NCBI GenBank assembly: GCA_963714455.1
Contig: CAVQON010000020.1
Location: 186,001-250,000 of the forward strand
Source of the DNA: CAVQGZ01 sp963714455
GTDB taxonomy: Bacteria > Actinomycetota > Actinomycetes > Jiangellales > Jiangellaceae
Direction of reading: 5' to 3'
Length of the DNA stretch: 64,000 nt
This document shows, piece after piece, positions 27,520 to 35,234 of the stretch (within the stretch, counting starts at the first letter, position 1; every line of letters begins with the position of its first letter). The translations under genes were made by a program, and so were the position numbers. A model generated the notes under the pieces. The model did no database searches. It saw only the letters and a list, made by a program, of their open reading frames with translations, and had not been told where the DNA came from.

Positions 27520-27945
27520 ATGGCAACCACACGCACCGCAACCGCCCAGTGGCACGGCTCGTTGTTCGAAGGCTCCGGCCGGGTCGCGCTCGACTCCTCC
27601 GGCGTCGGAGCCTTCGACGTCTCATGGCCGGCTCGCAGCGAGGAGCCCAACGGGATGACCTCGCCGGAGGAGCTGATCGCCGCCGCACACGCCTCCTGCT
27701 ACTGCATGGCCCTGTCGCTCGGGCTGTCCAAGGCCGGCACGCCGCCGGAGTCGATCCAGGCCCGCGCCGAGGTGACGTTCGTGCCCGGCACCGGTATCAC
27801 CACCTCCCACCTCACGATCACTGCGAGCGTGCCGGGCATCGACGCGGACGCGTTCGCCGAGGCGGCCGAGGCAGCCAAGGAGGGATGTCCGGTGAGCCAG
27901 GCGCTGACCGGCGTGGCGATCAGCCTGGACGCCAGCCTCGCCTGA
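27520..27945 (+). CDS. OsmC-family peroxiredoxin
   Basis: Thiol peroxidase of 141 residues acting on organic hydroperoxides. The reactive cysteines are Cys60 (AAHASCYCMAL) and Cys123 (KEGCPVSQAL), the OsmC arrangement; the EEPNGMTSPEELIAAAHASC block is diagnostic. The sequence fits the OsmC rather than the Ohr subgroup. Start ATG at 27520; upstream in-frame sequence is not family-like. It is head-to-head with the truncated hemoglobin, so peroxide and oxygen functions share a promoter region. Confidence 0.93.
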   Translation: MATTRTATAQWHGSLFEGSGRVALDSSGVGAFDVSWPARSEEPNGMTSPEELIAAAHASCYCMALSLGLSKAGTPPESIQARAEVTFVPGTGITTSHLTITASVPGIDADAFAEAAEAAKEGCPVSQALTGVAISLDASLA

Positions 27946-27951
27946 CCACCT

Positions 27952-29460
27952 CTACGGTCGGGGCGTGCCCGAGGGTCGCCACCGTCCGGCGACCTTCTCC
28001 TTCTCCAGCTGCTCCGCCTCCGACGCGATGTTGCGCTGCATGCTGCCGAAGACGATCCCGTGGAACGGGAAGACGCTCCACCAGTAGGCCTGCCCCGACA
28101 ACCCGTGCGGGTAGAAGATCGCGCGCTGGCCGAACACGGTGCGACCGTCGTCGTCGGTGCTGATGGTGAGCTCGAGCCAGGCCCGTCCGGGTAGGCGCAT
28201 CTCGGCACGTAGCCGGAGCAGCTGGAGGTCGACCACCTCTTCGACGCGCCACCAGTCCAGGGCGTCGCCGACGTGCAGGTCGTAGACGCTGCGTCGACCG
28301 CGCCGCAGGCCGGGGCCGCCGGAGAGCCGGTCCATGACGCCGCGCACGCCCCAGGCCAGCGACCAGGAGTACCAGCCGTTGGACCCGCCGATGCCCTCGA
28401 TCACCTGCCACAGCGCCTCGGGGCTGGCGTCGACCACGCGGGAGCGCTCGTCGACGTACAGGTCACCGCCGGCCCAGTCGGGGTCCGACGGCAGCGGGTC
28501 CGACGGCGCTCCGCGCAGCTCGGCGTCGGCCCACCGGGTGGGGACGTCGCCGCTGCGCACCCGAGACAGGGCGAGCTCGACGGCTCGCTCGAAGCCGGTG
28601 GGGCCGTGCGGGGGAGGCGGCATGTAGTCGAAGATGTCGGCCTCTCGGCAGACGACGGTGTTGCGCAGGCTCTCCACGAGGGGACGGGCGATCGCATTGG
28701 GCACCGGGGTGACGATCTGCACCCAGTGGCTCGACAAGCCGGGGCTGAGCAGGGGTACGCGCACGATGCGTCGCTTCGGCAGGCCCATCACCGCGGCGTA
28801 GCGCTGCATCATCTGCTCGTAGGTCAGCACGTCCGGCCCGCCGATGTCGAAGGGCCGGTTGACCTCGGCCGGCAACCCTGCGGCGCCCACGAGGTAGTAG
28901 AGAACATCGCGCACCGCGATCGGCTGGATCCTCGTCTGCACCCACACGGGCGTGACCATGGCGGGGAGGCGCTCGGTGAGGTAGCGCAGCATCTCGAACG
29001 AGGCTCCGCCGCTGCCGATGATCACGGCGGCTTGCAGCACGGCTGTGGGGACGCCGCTGGCCAGCAGGATCTCCCCGACCTCCTGGCGACTGCGCAGGTG
29101 CGGGCTCAGCTCCTCGTTCTCGGGCACCAGCCCGCTCAGGTAGACGATGCGGGACACGCCGGCGTCGCGTGCCGCGGCGGCGAAGGTGCGCGCGGCGCGA
29201 CGGTCGAGCTCTTCGAAGTCGTCGCCCTTGCCGATGGCGTGCACGAGGTAGTACGCCACGTCGACGTCGGTCAGCGCCGCTCGGATGACGTCCGCGTCGA
29301 GCACGTCGGCGTGCGCCAGCTCGACGGCGTCGGCCCAGGGCTGGTCGCGAAGGTGGATCAGCTCGCGCGCCCCGGCACGCACGGTGAAGCCGGCGTCGAG
29401 CAGCTCCGGGACGAGTCGTCCGCCGATGTAGCCGGACGCGCCGGTGACCAGTGCTCGCAC
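27952..29460 (-). CDS. SDR-type NAD(P)-binding protein with C-terminal DUF2867 domain
   Basis: 502 residues. The first about 300 form an atypical short-chain dehydrogenase: nucleotide motif TGASGYIGGRLVPELL, then DVAYYLVHAIGKG and VSRIVYLSGLVPENEELSPHLRSR. The last about 150 (LYVDERSRVVDASPEALWQVIEG to RNIASEAEQLEKEK) match the DUF2867 START-like domain found fused to such proteins in actinobacteria. No canonical YxxxK is obvious, so it may be a quinone- or lipid-binding NmrA-like protein. GTG or ATG start at 29460. Six bases separate it from the convergent osmC-like gene. Confidence 0.85.
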   Translation of the reverse strand: MRALVTGASGYIGGRLVPELLDAGFTVRAGARELIHLRDQPWADAVELAHADVLDADVIRAALTDVDVAYYLVHAIGKGDDFEELDRRAARTFAAAARDAGVSRIVYLSGLVPENEELSPHLRSRQEVGEILLASGVPTAVLQAAVIIGSGGASFEMLRYLTERLPAMVTPVWVQTRIQPIAVRDVLYYLVGAAGLPAEVNRPFDIGGPDVLTYEQMMQRYAAVMGLPKRRIVRVPLLSPGLSSHWVQIVTPVPNAIARPLVESLRNTVVCREADIFDYMPPPPHGPTGFERAVELALSRVRSGDVPTRWADAELRGAPSDPLPSDPDWAGGDLYVDERSRVVDASPEALWQVIEGIGGSNGWYSWSLAWGVRGVMDRLSGGPGLRRGRRSVYDLHVGDALDWWRVEEVVDLQLLRLRAEMRLPGRAWLELTISTDDDGRTVFGQRAIFYPHGLSGQAYWWSVFPFHGIVFGSMQRNIASEAEQLEKEKVAGRWRPSGTPRP

Positions 29461-29478
29461 GAGGGTCAGTCTGCTGGG

Positions 29479-30474
29479 TCAGGCGTCGTTGCGCACCCAG
29501 ACGGTGCGTTGTGGGAACGGGATCTCGATGCCTTCTGTCTTGAGGCGGCTGTGGACACGCTGGCGCAGCTCGCGCGCCACCGCCCACTGCTGGCCTGGCA
29601 CCGTCTTGAGCACGACCCGGACGGTGACCGCGTCGGCGGCCAGGTCTTCCACGCCCCACACCTCGGGGGTCTCGAGCAGCTTCTCGGTCCATTCCGGGTC
29701 GTCGTTGAGCTGGTTGGCGACGTCGCTGAGCACGTCGCGGACGTGCGCCAGGTCGGAGTCGTAGGCGACGCCGACATCGACGACGGCGCGCGACCAGTTC
29801 TGGCTCATGTTGCCCACGCGCACGACCTCGCCGTTGCGCACCCACCAGACGACGCCGTCCACGGCTCGTAGCTTGGTGACCCGTAGCTGGACGTCCTCGA
29901 CGGTGCCGCTCGCCTCGCCCAGGTCGACGATGTCGCCGACGCCGTACTGGTCTTCCATGAGCATGAACACGCCGCTCAAGAAGTCGGCGACGAGGGTCTG
30001 GGCGCCGAAGCCGAGCGCCACACCGAGCACCCCGGCGCCGGCGATCAGCGGAGCCAGGTTGAAGCCCCACTCCGCCAGCACCATGAGGGCGGCCAGGGCC
30101 AGGATCACCACCGACCCGACGTTCTTGAACAGCTGGCCGAGGGTGTGGGAGCGGGTCGCCCGCCGCTGGTAGTCGATGCGGTCGCTGCCGATCACCTCCC
30201 GCGCCGTGCTCGCGATGCCGGTGCCGCCGGGAGCGACCTCCTTCGGGCTGCTCAGGCGGGTGACGAAGCCGTCGACGACCTTGTTGAACACGTAGCGCGC
30301 CACGAGGGCGGCGAGCAGGATGACGGCGGTGCGTAGCACCGGGCCGGTAGCGAGGTCGAGCCACCACGAGGTGTCGGTGATCGACCCCTCCAGGTCGATC
30401 GGCTCGACGATGCCCGTCGGTTCCGGGGTCGCGTCGGCAGAGGTCGGAGACAGCAGAGAAGTCGGGCCAGCCAT
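29479..30474 (-). CDS. Small-conductance mechanosensitive channel (MscS family)
   Basis: 331-residue channel that opens under membrane tension. Three predicted membrane helices (ATGPVLRTAVILLAALVARYV; GSVVILALAALMVLAEWGF; LAPLIAGAGVLGVALGFGAQTLVADFLSG), the last being the pore-lining TM3 with Gly/Ala spacing, then the beta domain GVFMLMEDQYGVGDIVDLGEASGTVEDVQLRVTKLR. The ATG at 30474 gives a sensible 45-residue cytoplasmic head; sequence further upstream in the same frame is not channel-like. Divergent from an amidase gene 70 bp away. Confidence 0.93.
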   Translation of the reverse strand: MAGPTSLLSPTSADATPEPTGIVEPIDLEGSITDTSWWLDLATGPVLRTAVILLAALVARYVFNKVVDGFVTRLSSPKEVAPGGTGIASTAREVIGSDRIDYQRRATRSHTLGQLFKNVGSVVILALAALMVLAEWGFNLAPLIAGAGVLGVALGFGAQTLVADFLSGVFMLMEDQYGVGDIVDLGEASGTVEDVQLRVTKLRAVDGVVWWVRNGEVVRVGNMSQNWSRAVVDVGVAYDSDLAHVRDVLSDVANQLNDDPEWTEKLLETPEVWGVEDLAADAVTVRVVLKTVPGQQWAVARELRQRVHSRLKTEGIEIPFPQRTVWVRNDA

Positions 30475-30544
30475 GGCGTCCAGGGTAGGCAAGGCTGCCG
30501 ACACCCTGGCACGCTCACCCGCGCCGTGGCAGTGTGCCGGTGAC

Positions 30545-31990
30545 ATGACCGACGTGCTGGCGCTCAGTGCCATCGACCTGGCGCGACGCATCCGCGAGCG
30601 CGAGCTGTCACCGGTCGAGGTGACGGTCGCGTCGCTGCGACGCGCCGACGAGCTGGACGAGCGGCTGGGCATGTTCGTCACCCGCACACCCGAGCGTGCG
30701 ATGGAGCAGGCGCACCACGCCGAGGCCGCTCTGATGGCGATCCGCGACCCGGCTGACCTGCCGCCGCTGCTCGGCGTGCCCTGCCCCGTCAAAGACCTGA
30801 ACGCGGTGGCGGGAGTGCGGTTCACGCTCGGCAGCGCGGCGTTCGCCGACCAGGTTGCCGACGTGGACGACGGCGTGGTCACGCTCCTGCGGCGGGCCGG
30901 CACCGTGATGACGGGCAAGACGAACACCCCGGAGATCGGCCTGCCCTGCTACACCGAGCCCACGGTCGCGCCCCCCGCGCGCACCCCCTGGGACGACGCC
31001 CGCTCGGCGGGGGGTTCGAGCGGGGGAGCCGCTGCTGTGGTCGCCGCCGGCGTGGCACCCCTCGCGCAGGGCTCGGACGGCGGTGGGTCCATCCGCATCC
31101 CGGCCAGTGCGTGCGGGCTCGTCGGCCTGAAGCCGACCCGCGGCCGCGTCAGCCCCGGGCCGCACGGAGTCGACGTCGCCGGGCTGGCCGTCACCGGGCC
31201 GCTCGCGCGCACGGTGGCCGACGCGGCGCTGCTGCTCGACGTGATGACGGGCAGCTGGCCGGGCGACGTGGCGGCGCTGCCGCCGCCGGTGCCGAGCTTC
31301 GTCGCAGCAACCGACCGGCCCGTCCCACGGCTGCGGATCGGCCTGCTCACCGACCCGGTGATCGCCGCCGACGCCGTCGTGCACCCGGCGTGCCTGGCAG
31401 CGGCGCAGAGCACCGCGGCCCTTCTCGCCGACCTCGGGCACCACGTCGAACCGGTCGGTGTGCCGTTCCCGGCGGACGCGTGGGGCGCGTTCGCGGCGGT
31501 CTGGTCGTCGCTGGCGGCGTCCCTGCCGGTGCCGCCGGAGCGCGAGGGCGACCTGCGCCCGCTGACGAGGTGGCTGCGCGCGCAGGGCCGTACGACCTCG
31601 GCTGTCGACTACGTCACAGCCATCGCCGCGACCCAGGTGCTCGCGCGGCAGGTGGCCCAGGCGTGGTCGCACGTCGACGTCGTGCTGAGCCCCACGCTGG
31701 CCGACCTGCCCGCCCCGGTCGGCGGGCTGCGCGACGACGACGACCCAGCGGGCGACTTCGCCGCCCAGACCCGGTTCACCCCGTGGACCAGCGTGTGGAA
31801 CCTGATCGGCCGTCCGGCCGTCTCGTTGCCCTTGGAGTGGACGCAGGAGTCGGGGACGATCGTGCCGGTCGGGGTGATGCTGGGCGGGGCGTTCGGAGCC
31901 GACGAGCTGCTGCTCTCACTGGCCGCCGAGCTCGAGGTGGCACGGCCCTGGTACCACCGCTACGCAGACCTGTGGACCTCGCTGACGTGA
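30545..31990 (+). CDS. Amidase (amidase-signature family)
   Basis: Hydrolase of 481 residues using a Ser-cisSer-Lys triad. Lys83 in PCPVKDLNAV, the cis-serine in SAGGSSGGAAAVVAAG, and the nucleophile region QGSDGGGSIRIPASACGLVGLKPTRGRVSPGP are all intact. Substrate within this broad family (carboxamides, 6-aminohexanoate dimers and others) cannot be told. It is not GatA, which would have a different context and N-terminus. ATG at 30545. The malQ gene begins about 28 bases later on the same strand. Confidence 0.93.
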   Translation: MTDVLALSAIDLARRIRERELSPVEVTVASLRRADELDERLGMFVTRTPERAMEQAHHAEAALMAIRDPADLPPLLGVPCPVKDLNAVAGVRFTLGSAAFADQVADVDDGVVTLLRRAGTVMTGKTNTPEIGLPCYTEPTVAPPARTPWDDARSAGGSSGGAAAVVAAGVAPLAQGSDGGGSIRIPASACGLVGLKPTRGRVSPGPHGVDVAGLAVTGPLARTVADAALLLDVMTGSWPGDVAALPPPVPSFVAATDRPVPRLRIGLLTDPVIAADAVVHPACLAAAQSTAALLADLGHHVEPVGVPFPADAWGAFAAVWSSLAASLPVPPEREGDLRPLTRWLRAQGRTTSAVDYVTAIAATQVLARQVAQAWSHVDVVLSPTLADLPAPVGGLRDDDDPAGDFAAQTRFTPWTSVWNLIGRPAVSLPLEWTQESGTIVPVGVMLGGAFGADELLLSLAAELEVARPWYHRYADLWTSLT

Positions 31991-32017
31991 CGATGCTTCT
32001 GCGGCAGACTGCCGCGC

Positions 32018-34135
32018 GTGACTGATCCCTGGCCGCAGCTCTCCGACCTGGCGAACGCGCATGGAGTCGCCACGGAGTTCTGGGACTGGCAAGGGCAACA
32101 CACGCGCGTGCCGGCCGAGACGATCGTCACCGTTCTGGCGGCTCTCGGTGTGGACGCCTCGTCCTACGACTCCACCAACGTGGCGCTGTACTACGACTGG
32201 CTGCACCGCTGGGAGCGCATGCTGCCGCCGTGCGTGGTCGCGCGCACCGGGTCGAGCCCCTGGTTCGGCGTGCACGTCGACCACGGGGCCGAGGTCGAGG
32301 TGTGGATCGAGACGGAGGACGGGTCGCGCCGCGCTGACGTCCACCAGCAGAACCACTGGGTCAACCCTGAGCACGTCAACAACCGGCTGATCGGCGAGGC
32401 GACGTTCGCGGTGCCCGGCGACCTGCCGATGGGGTACCACCGGCTGGTCGCCCAGTCCGGCGAGCAACGGGCCGAGTGCCCGCTGATCATCACCCCCGCG
32501 TGGGTGGGTCTGCCCGAGGCGCTCGGCGACCGTCGCACCTGGGGGCTGGCGCTCCAGCTCTACAGCGTCCGGTCGCAGCGTTCGTGGGGAGTGGGCGACC
32601 TGGTCGACCTCACCGACCTCACCACCTGGGCCGGGGTCGAGCACGCCGCCGGGTTCATGCTCGTGAACCCGCTGCACGCCGCCGAGCCGGCCGTGCCGAT
32701 GGAGCCCTCGCCCTACCTGCCGTCCACCCGACGGTTCGTCAACCCGCTCTACCTGCGTGTCGAGGCGATCGACGAGTACGCCTACCTCGACGAGGCGGCC
32801 CGAGCCGAGGTCGAGCGGCTGCGTGCGTCGGTGCTCGCAGACAACGGCGCTCTCGCCATCGACCGCGACGCGTCATGGGCGGCGAAGGACGCCGCGCTGC
32901 GGCTGGTGCACCGGGTCGCGCGCAGCCCGGGTCGGGAGAGCTCGTACCGGGCGTACCTGGCCGACGAGGGCGAGGGCCTCGTCGACTTCGCGACGTGGTG
33001 CGTGCTGTCGGTGACGCACGGAGCCGACTGGCACGAGTGGCCGACCGAGCTGCACGACCCGCGCGGTGAGGCGGTGGAGCAGCAGCGCGCGAGCCACGCC
33101 GACGACGTCGACTACTACTGCTGGCTGCAGTGGGTGGTGGACGAGCAGCTGCGGGCGGTGCAGGACGAGGCGCACGACGTGGGCATGCCCATCGGTCTGA
33201 TGCAAGACCTCGCCGTCGGGGTGCACCCGAACGGGTCCGACGCGTGGGGCCTGCAGGACGTCCTCGCGCAGGGCATCACCGTGGGCGCCCCGCCCGACGC
33301 GTTCAACCAGCAGGGTCAGGACTGGTCACAACCGCCCTGGCGGCCCGACCGGCTGGCCGCGACGGGGTACGCGGCGTACCGCGACCTGCTGCGCACGGTC
33401 TTCCGTCACGCCGGGGGCCTTCGCGTCGACCACATCATCGGCCTGTTCCGGCTGTGGTGGATCCCGCAGGGTCGTCCGCCCACCGAGGGCACCTACGTCC
33501 GCTACGACCATGAGGCGCTGATCGGCATCCTCGCGCTGGAGGCGGTGCGCTCGGGAGCCATCCTCGTGGGCGAAGACCTCGGCACGGTGGAGCCGTGGGT
33601 GCGCGACTACCTGCGGGAGCGGGGCATCCTGGGCACCTCGGTGCTGTGGTTCGAGTACGACGGCGCCGGCAAGCCGCTCGCCCCCGAGCACTGGCGCGAG
33701 CTGTGCCTGGCGACCGTCACCACGCACGACCTGCCGCCGACCGCCGGCTACCTCGCCGGTGACCACGTGCTGCTGCGCGACGAGCTGGGGCTGCTCACCC
33801 GCGACGTCAACGAGGAGATGGCCATCGACGTGGCCGAGCGGCAGGCCTGGCTCGACGTCCTGGCCGACCGTGGTCTGCTCGACCCGAGCGCTGGCACGGC
33901 ACAGACGGTCGAGGCGCTGCACCGGCTGCTGATGTGGTCGCCGGCCCGGCTCATCGGGGTGTCGCTCACCGACATGGTGGGCGACCGGCGCACCCAGAAC
34001 CAGCCGGGGACGACGGACGAGTACCCCAACTGGCGGGTGTCGCTCACCGGCCCGGACGGCGCGGTGCTGGGCGTGGAGACCGTCACCACCAGCCCGGCCG
34101 CTGCCGCCCTGCCGCGGGTGGTCGGTGGCCGCTGA
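32018..34135 (+). CDS. malQ: 4-alpha-glucanotransferase (amylomaltase, GH77)
   Basis: Transfers alpha-1,4-glucan segments between maltodextrins and releases glucose. 705 residues, the long actinobacterial form with an extra N-terminal beta domain (about residues 1-160). Catalytic blocks: nucleophile Asp in GGLRVDHIIGLFRLWWIP, general acid Glu in LVGEDLGTVEPWVRDYL, and third Asp in VTTHDLPPTAGYLAG. Substrate motif PYLPSTRRFVNPLYLR is present. GTG start. Its last 11 bases overlap the next gene. The GH13 enzyme at 25-27 kb makes maltodextrin use a coherent theme. Confidence 0.95.
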   Translation: MTDPWPQLSDLANAHGVATEFWDWQGQHTRVPAETIVTVLAALGVDASSYDSTNVALYYDWLHRWERMLPPCVVARTGSSPWFGVHVDHGAEVEVWIETEDGSRRADVHQQNHWVNPEHVNNRLIGEATFAVPGDLPMGYHRLVAQSGEQRAECPLIITPAWVGLPEALGDRRTWGLALQLYSVRSQRSWGVGDLVDLTDLTTWAGVEHAAGFMLVNPLHAAEPAVPMEPSPYLPSTRRFVNPLYLRVEAIDEYAYLDEAARAEVERLRASVLADNGALAIDRDASWAAKDAALRLVHRVARSPGRESSYRAYLADEGEGLVDFATWCVLSVTHGADWHEWPTELHDPRGEAVEQQRASHADDVDYYCWLQWVVDEQLRAVQDEAHDVGMPIGLMQDLAVGVHPNGSDAWGLQDVLAQGITVGAPPDAFNQQGQDWSQPPWRPDRLAATGYAAYRDLLRTVFRHAGGLRVDHIIGLFRLWWIPQGRPPTEGTYVRYDHEALIGILALEAVRSGAILVGEDLGTVEPWVRDYLRERGILGTSVLWFEYDGAGKPLAPEHWRELCLATVTTHDLPPTAGYLAGDHVLLRDELGLLTRDVNEEMAIDVAERQAWLDVLADRGLLDPSAGTAQTVEALHRLLMWSPARLIGVSLTDMVGDRRTQNQPGTTDEYPNWRVSLTGPDGAVLGVETVTTSPAAAALPRVVGGR

Positions 34136-35186
34136 TCTCGGACGGGTCGTCGACCGACCCCCGCCGCTGCAGGCTCCGCCGCCTGCGCTGGTCACCGACG
34201 GCCAGGTCGCCTTCGGCAGCTACGACGCTCCGGTTCGTGAGGTCAACCTTCTCGACCAGTGGTCCGGTCTCGCCCGACGAGCACACGCGGCACGGCTCAA
34301 GGAGTGGCAGGCCGCGCAGCTGATCGGCGCCGAGCACTTCGTCCTCGTCGCGGTGTACGACACCAAGAGCCTTGGGATCCTGCAGGTCGTGGTGGTCGAG
34401 AAGAGCTCGGGGCGGATCAGCCGGTTCGAGCACAAGGTGCCGAGCACAGCGCTGTCAGTCGGGCAGGGCCTCGTCCAGACACGGTCGACCGGTCGCTGGC
34501 GCGGGCTGGCCGTCGGCTTCGACAACGACGTCGACGCGGGCACCATCGGGGTGACCGCGAGCGCGCTACCGCGGACGTCGTCCCCCGGGATGCTGCTCTC
34601 GGTGACCGGCGACTGCTCGCCACGCGAAGCCGGCCACATGGTCATCTGTCATCCGTTCGCTGACGGGACGCCGCTGTACTCGAACAAGTGCGCCATGGCG
34701 GCCACCGGTCAGATCGCGGTCGGTGAGCGTCGGGAGACCTTCCCTGCTGACGAGACGGTTCTCATCGTCGACGACCACAAGGGCCACTACCCGTCCCCGA
34801 TGGCCTACGACTGGGTGACGGGCGCCCGGGTGCTGGCCGACGGACGACGAGTGGCCGTCAACCTCACCCACAACCAGGTGCAGAACCCGGCGGTGTACAA
34901 CGAGAACGTCGTGTTCCTCGACGACGCTGTCCATCGGCTGCCGCCGGTCACCTTCGAGCGGCCGGCCGGCGTGACCGGCCCCTGGCGTGTGCGCGACCGG
35001 GTCGGGATGGTCGACGTGACGTTCCACCCGGAGGTGCCCAACGACCAGCACGTCGGGCCGAGGAGGTTTCTGGCGGAGTACTACGGGCCGTTCGGGTGGC
35101 TGACCGGTCAGGTCGACACACCAGCGGGAACGCTCGACATGACCGGCTTCTACGGGATGGGCGAGAAGAAGCTCATCCGCGTCTGA
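34125..35186 (+). CDS. DUF2804 family protein
   Basis: 353-residue conserved protein of the DUF2804 family, predicted soluble and mostly beta. Conserved-looking segments are VREVNLLDQWSG, RLKEWQAAQLIGAEHFVLVAVYDTK, CHPFADGTPLYSNKCAM, DDHKGHYPSPMAYDWVTGA and the C-terminal YYGPFGWLTGQVDTP and FYGMGEKKLIRV. The family lacks an established enzyme activity; the fold may bind lipids or other hydrophobic ligands. GTG start 11 bases inside malQ, so expression is coupled to malQ. Confidence 0.88.
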   Translation: MAADLGRVVDRPPPLQAPPPALVTDGQVAFGSYDAPVREVNLLDQWSGLARRAHAARLKEWQAAQLIGAEHFVLVAVYDTKSLGILQVVVVEKSSGRISRFEHKVPSTALSVGQGLVQTRSTGRWRGLAVGFDNDVDAGTIGVTASALPRTSSPGMLLSVTGDCSPREAGHMVICHPFADGTPLYSNKCAMAATGQIAVGERRETFPADETVLIVDDHKGHYPSPMAYDWVTGARVLADGRRVAVNLTHNQVQNPAVYNENVVFLDDAVHRLPPVTFERPAGVTGPWRVRDRVGMVDVTFHPEVPNDQHVGPRRFLAEYYGPFGWLTGQVDTPAGTLDMTGFYGMGEKKLIRV

Positions 35187-35194
35187 GTGCCGGC

Positions 35195-35234
35195 CCCAGC
35201 AGCCAGCCTCAGCCGGCTGCGTCGCGCTGCTGGG
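35195..35234. terminator. Candidate convergent terminator hairpin DUF2804/pepN
   Basis: CCCAGCAGC at 35195-35203 pairs perfectly with GCTGCTGGG at 35226-35234, with a 22-base loop containing AGCCGGCT. The right arm is inside the pepN 3' end. No T tract. Position between convergent genes suits termination in both directions. Confidence 0.4.

Noticed and set aside
28463..30367. Long minus-strand open frame overlapping the SDR and MscS genes
   Set aside because: Arg/Gly-rich shadow in a different frame; the SDR and MscS frames have complete domains.
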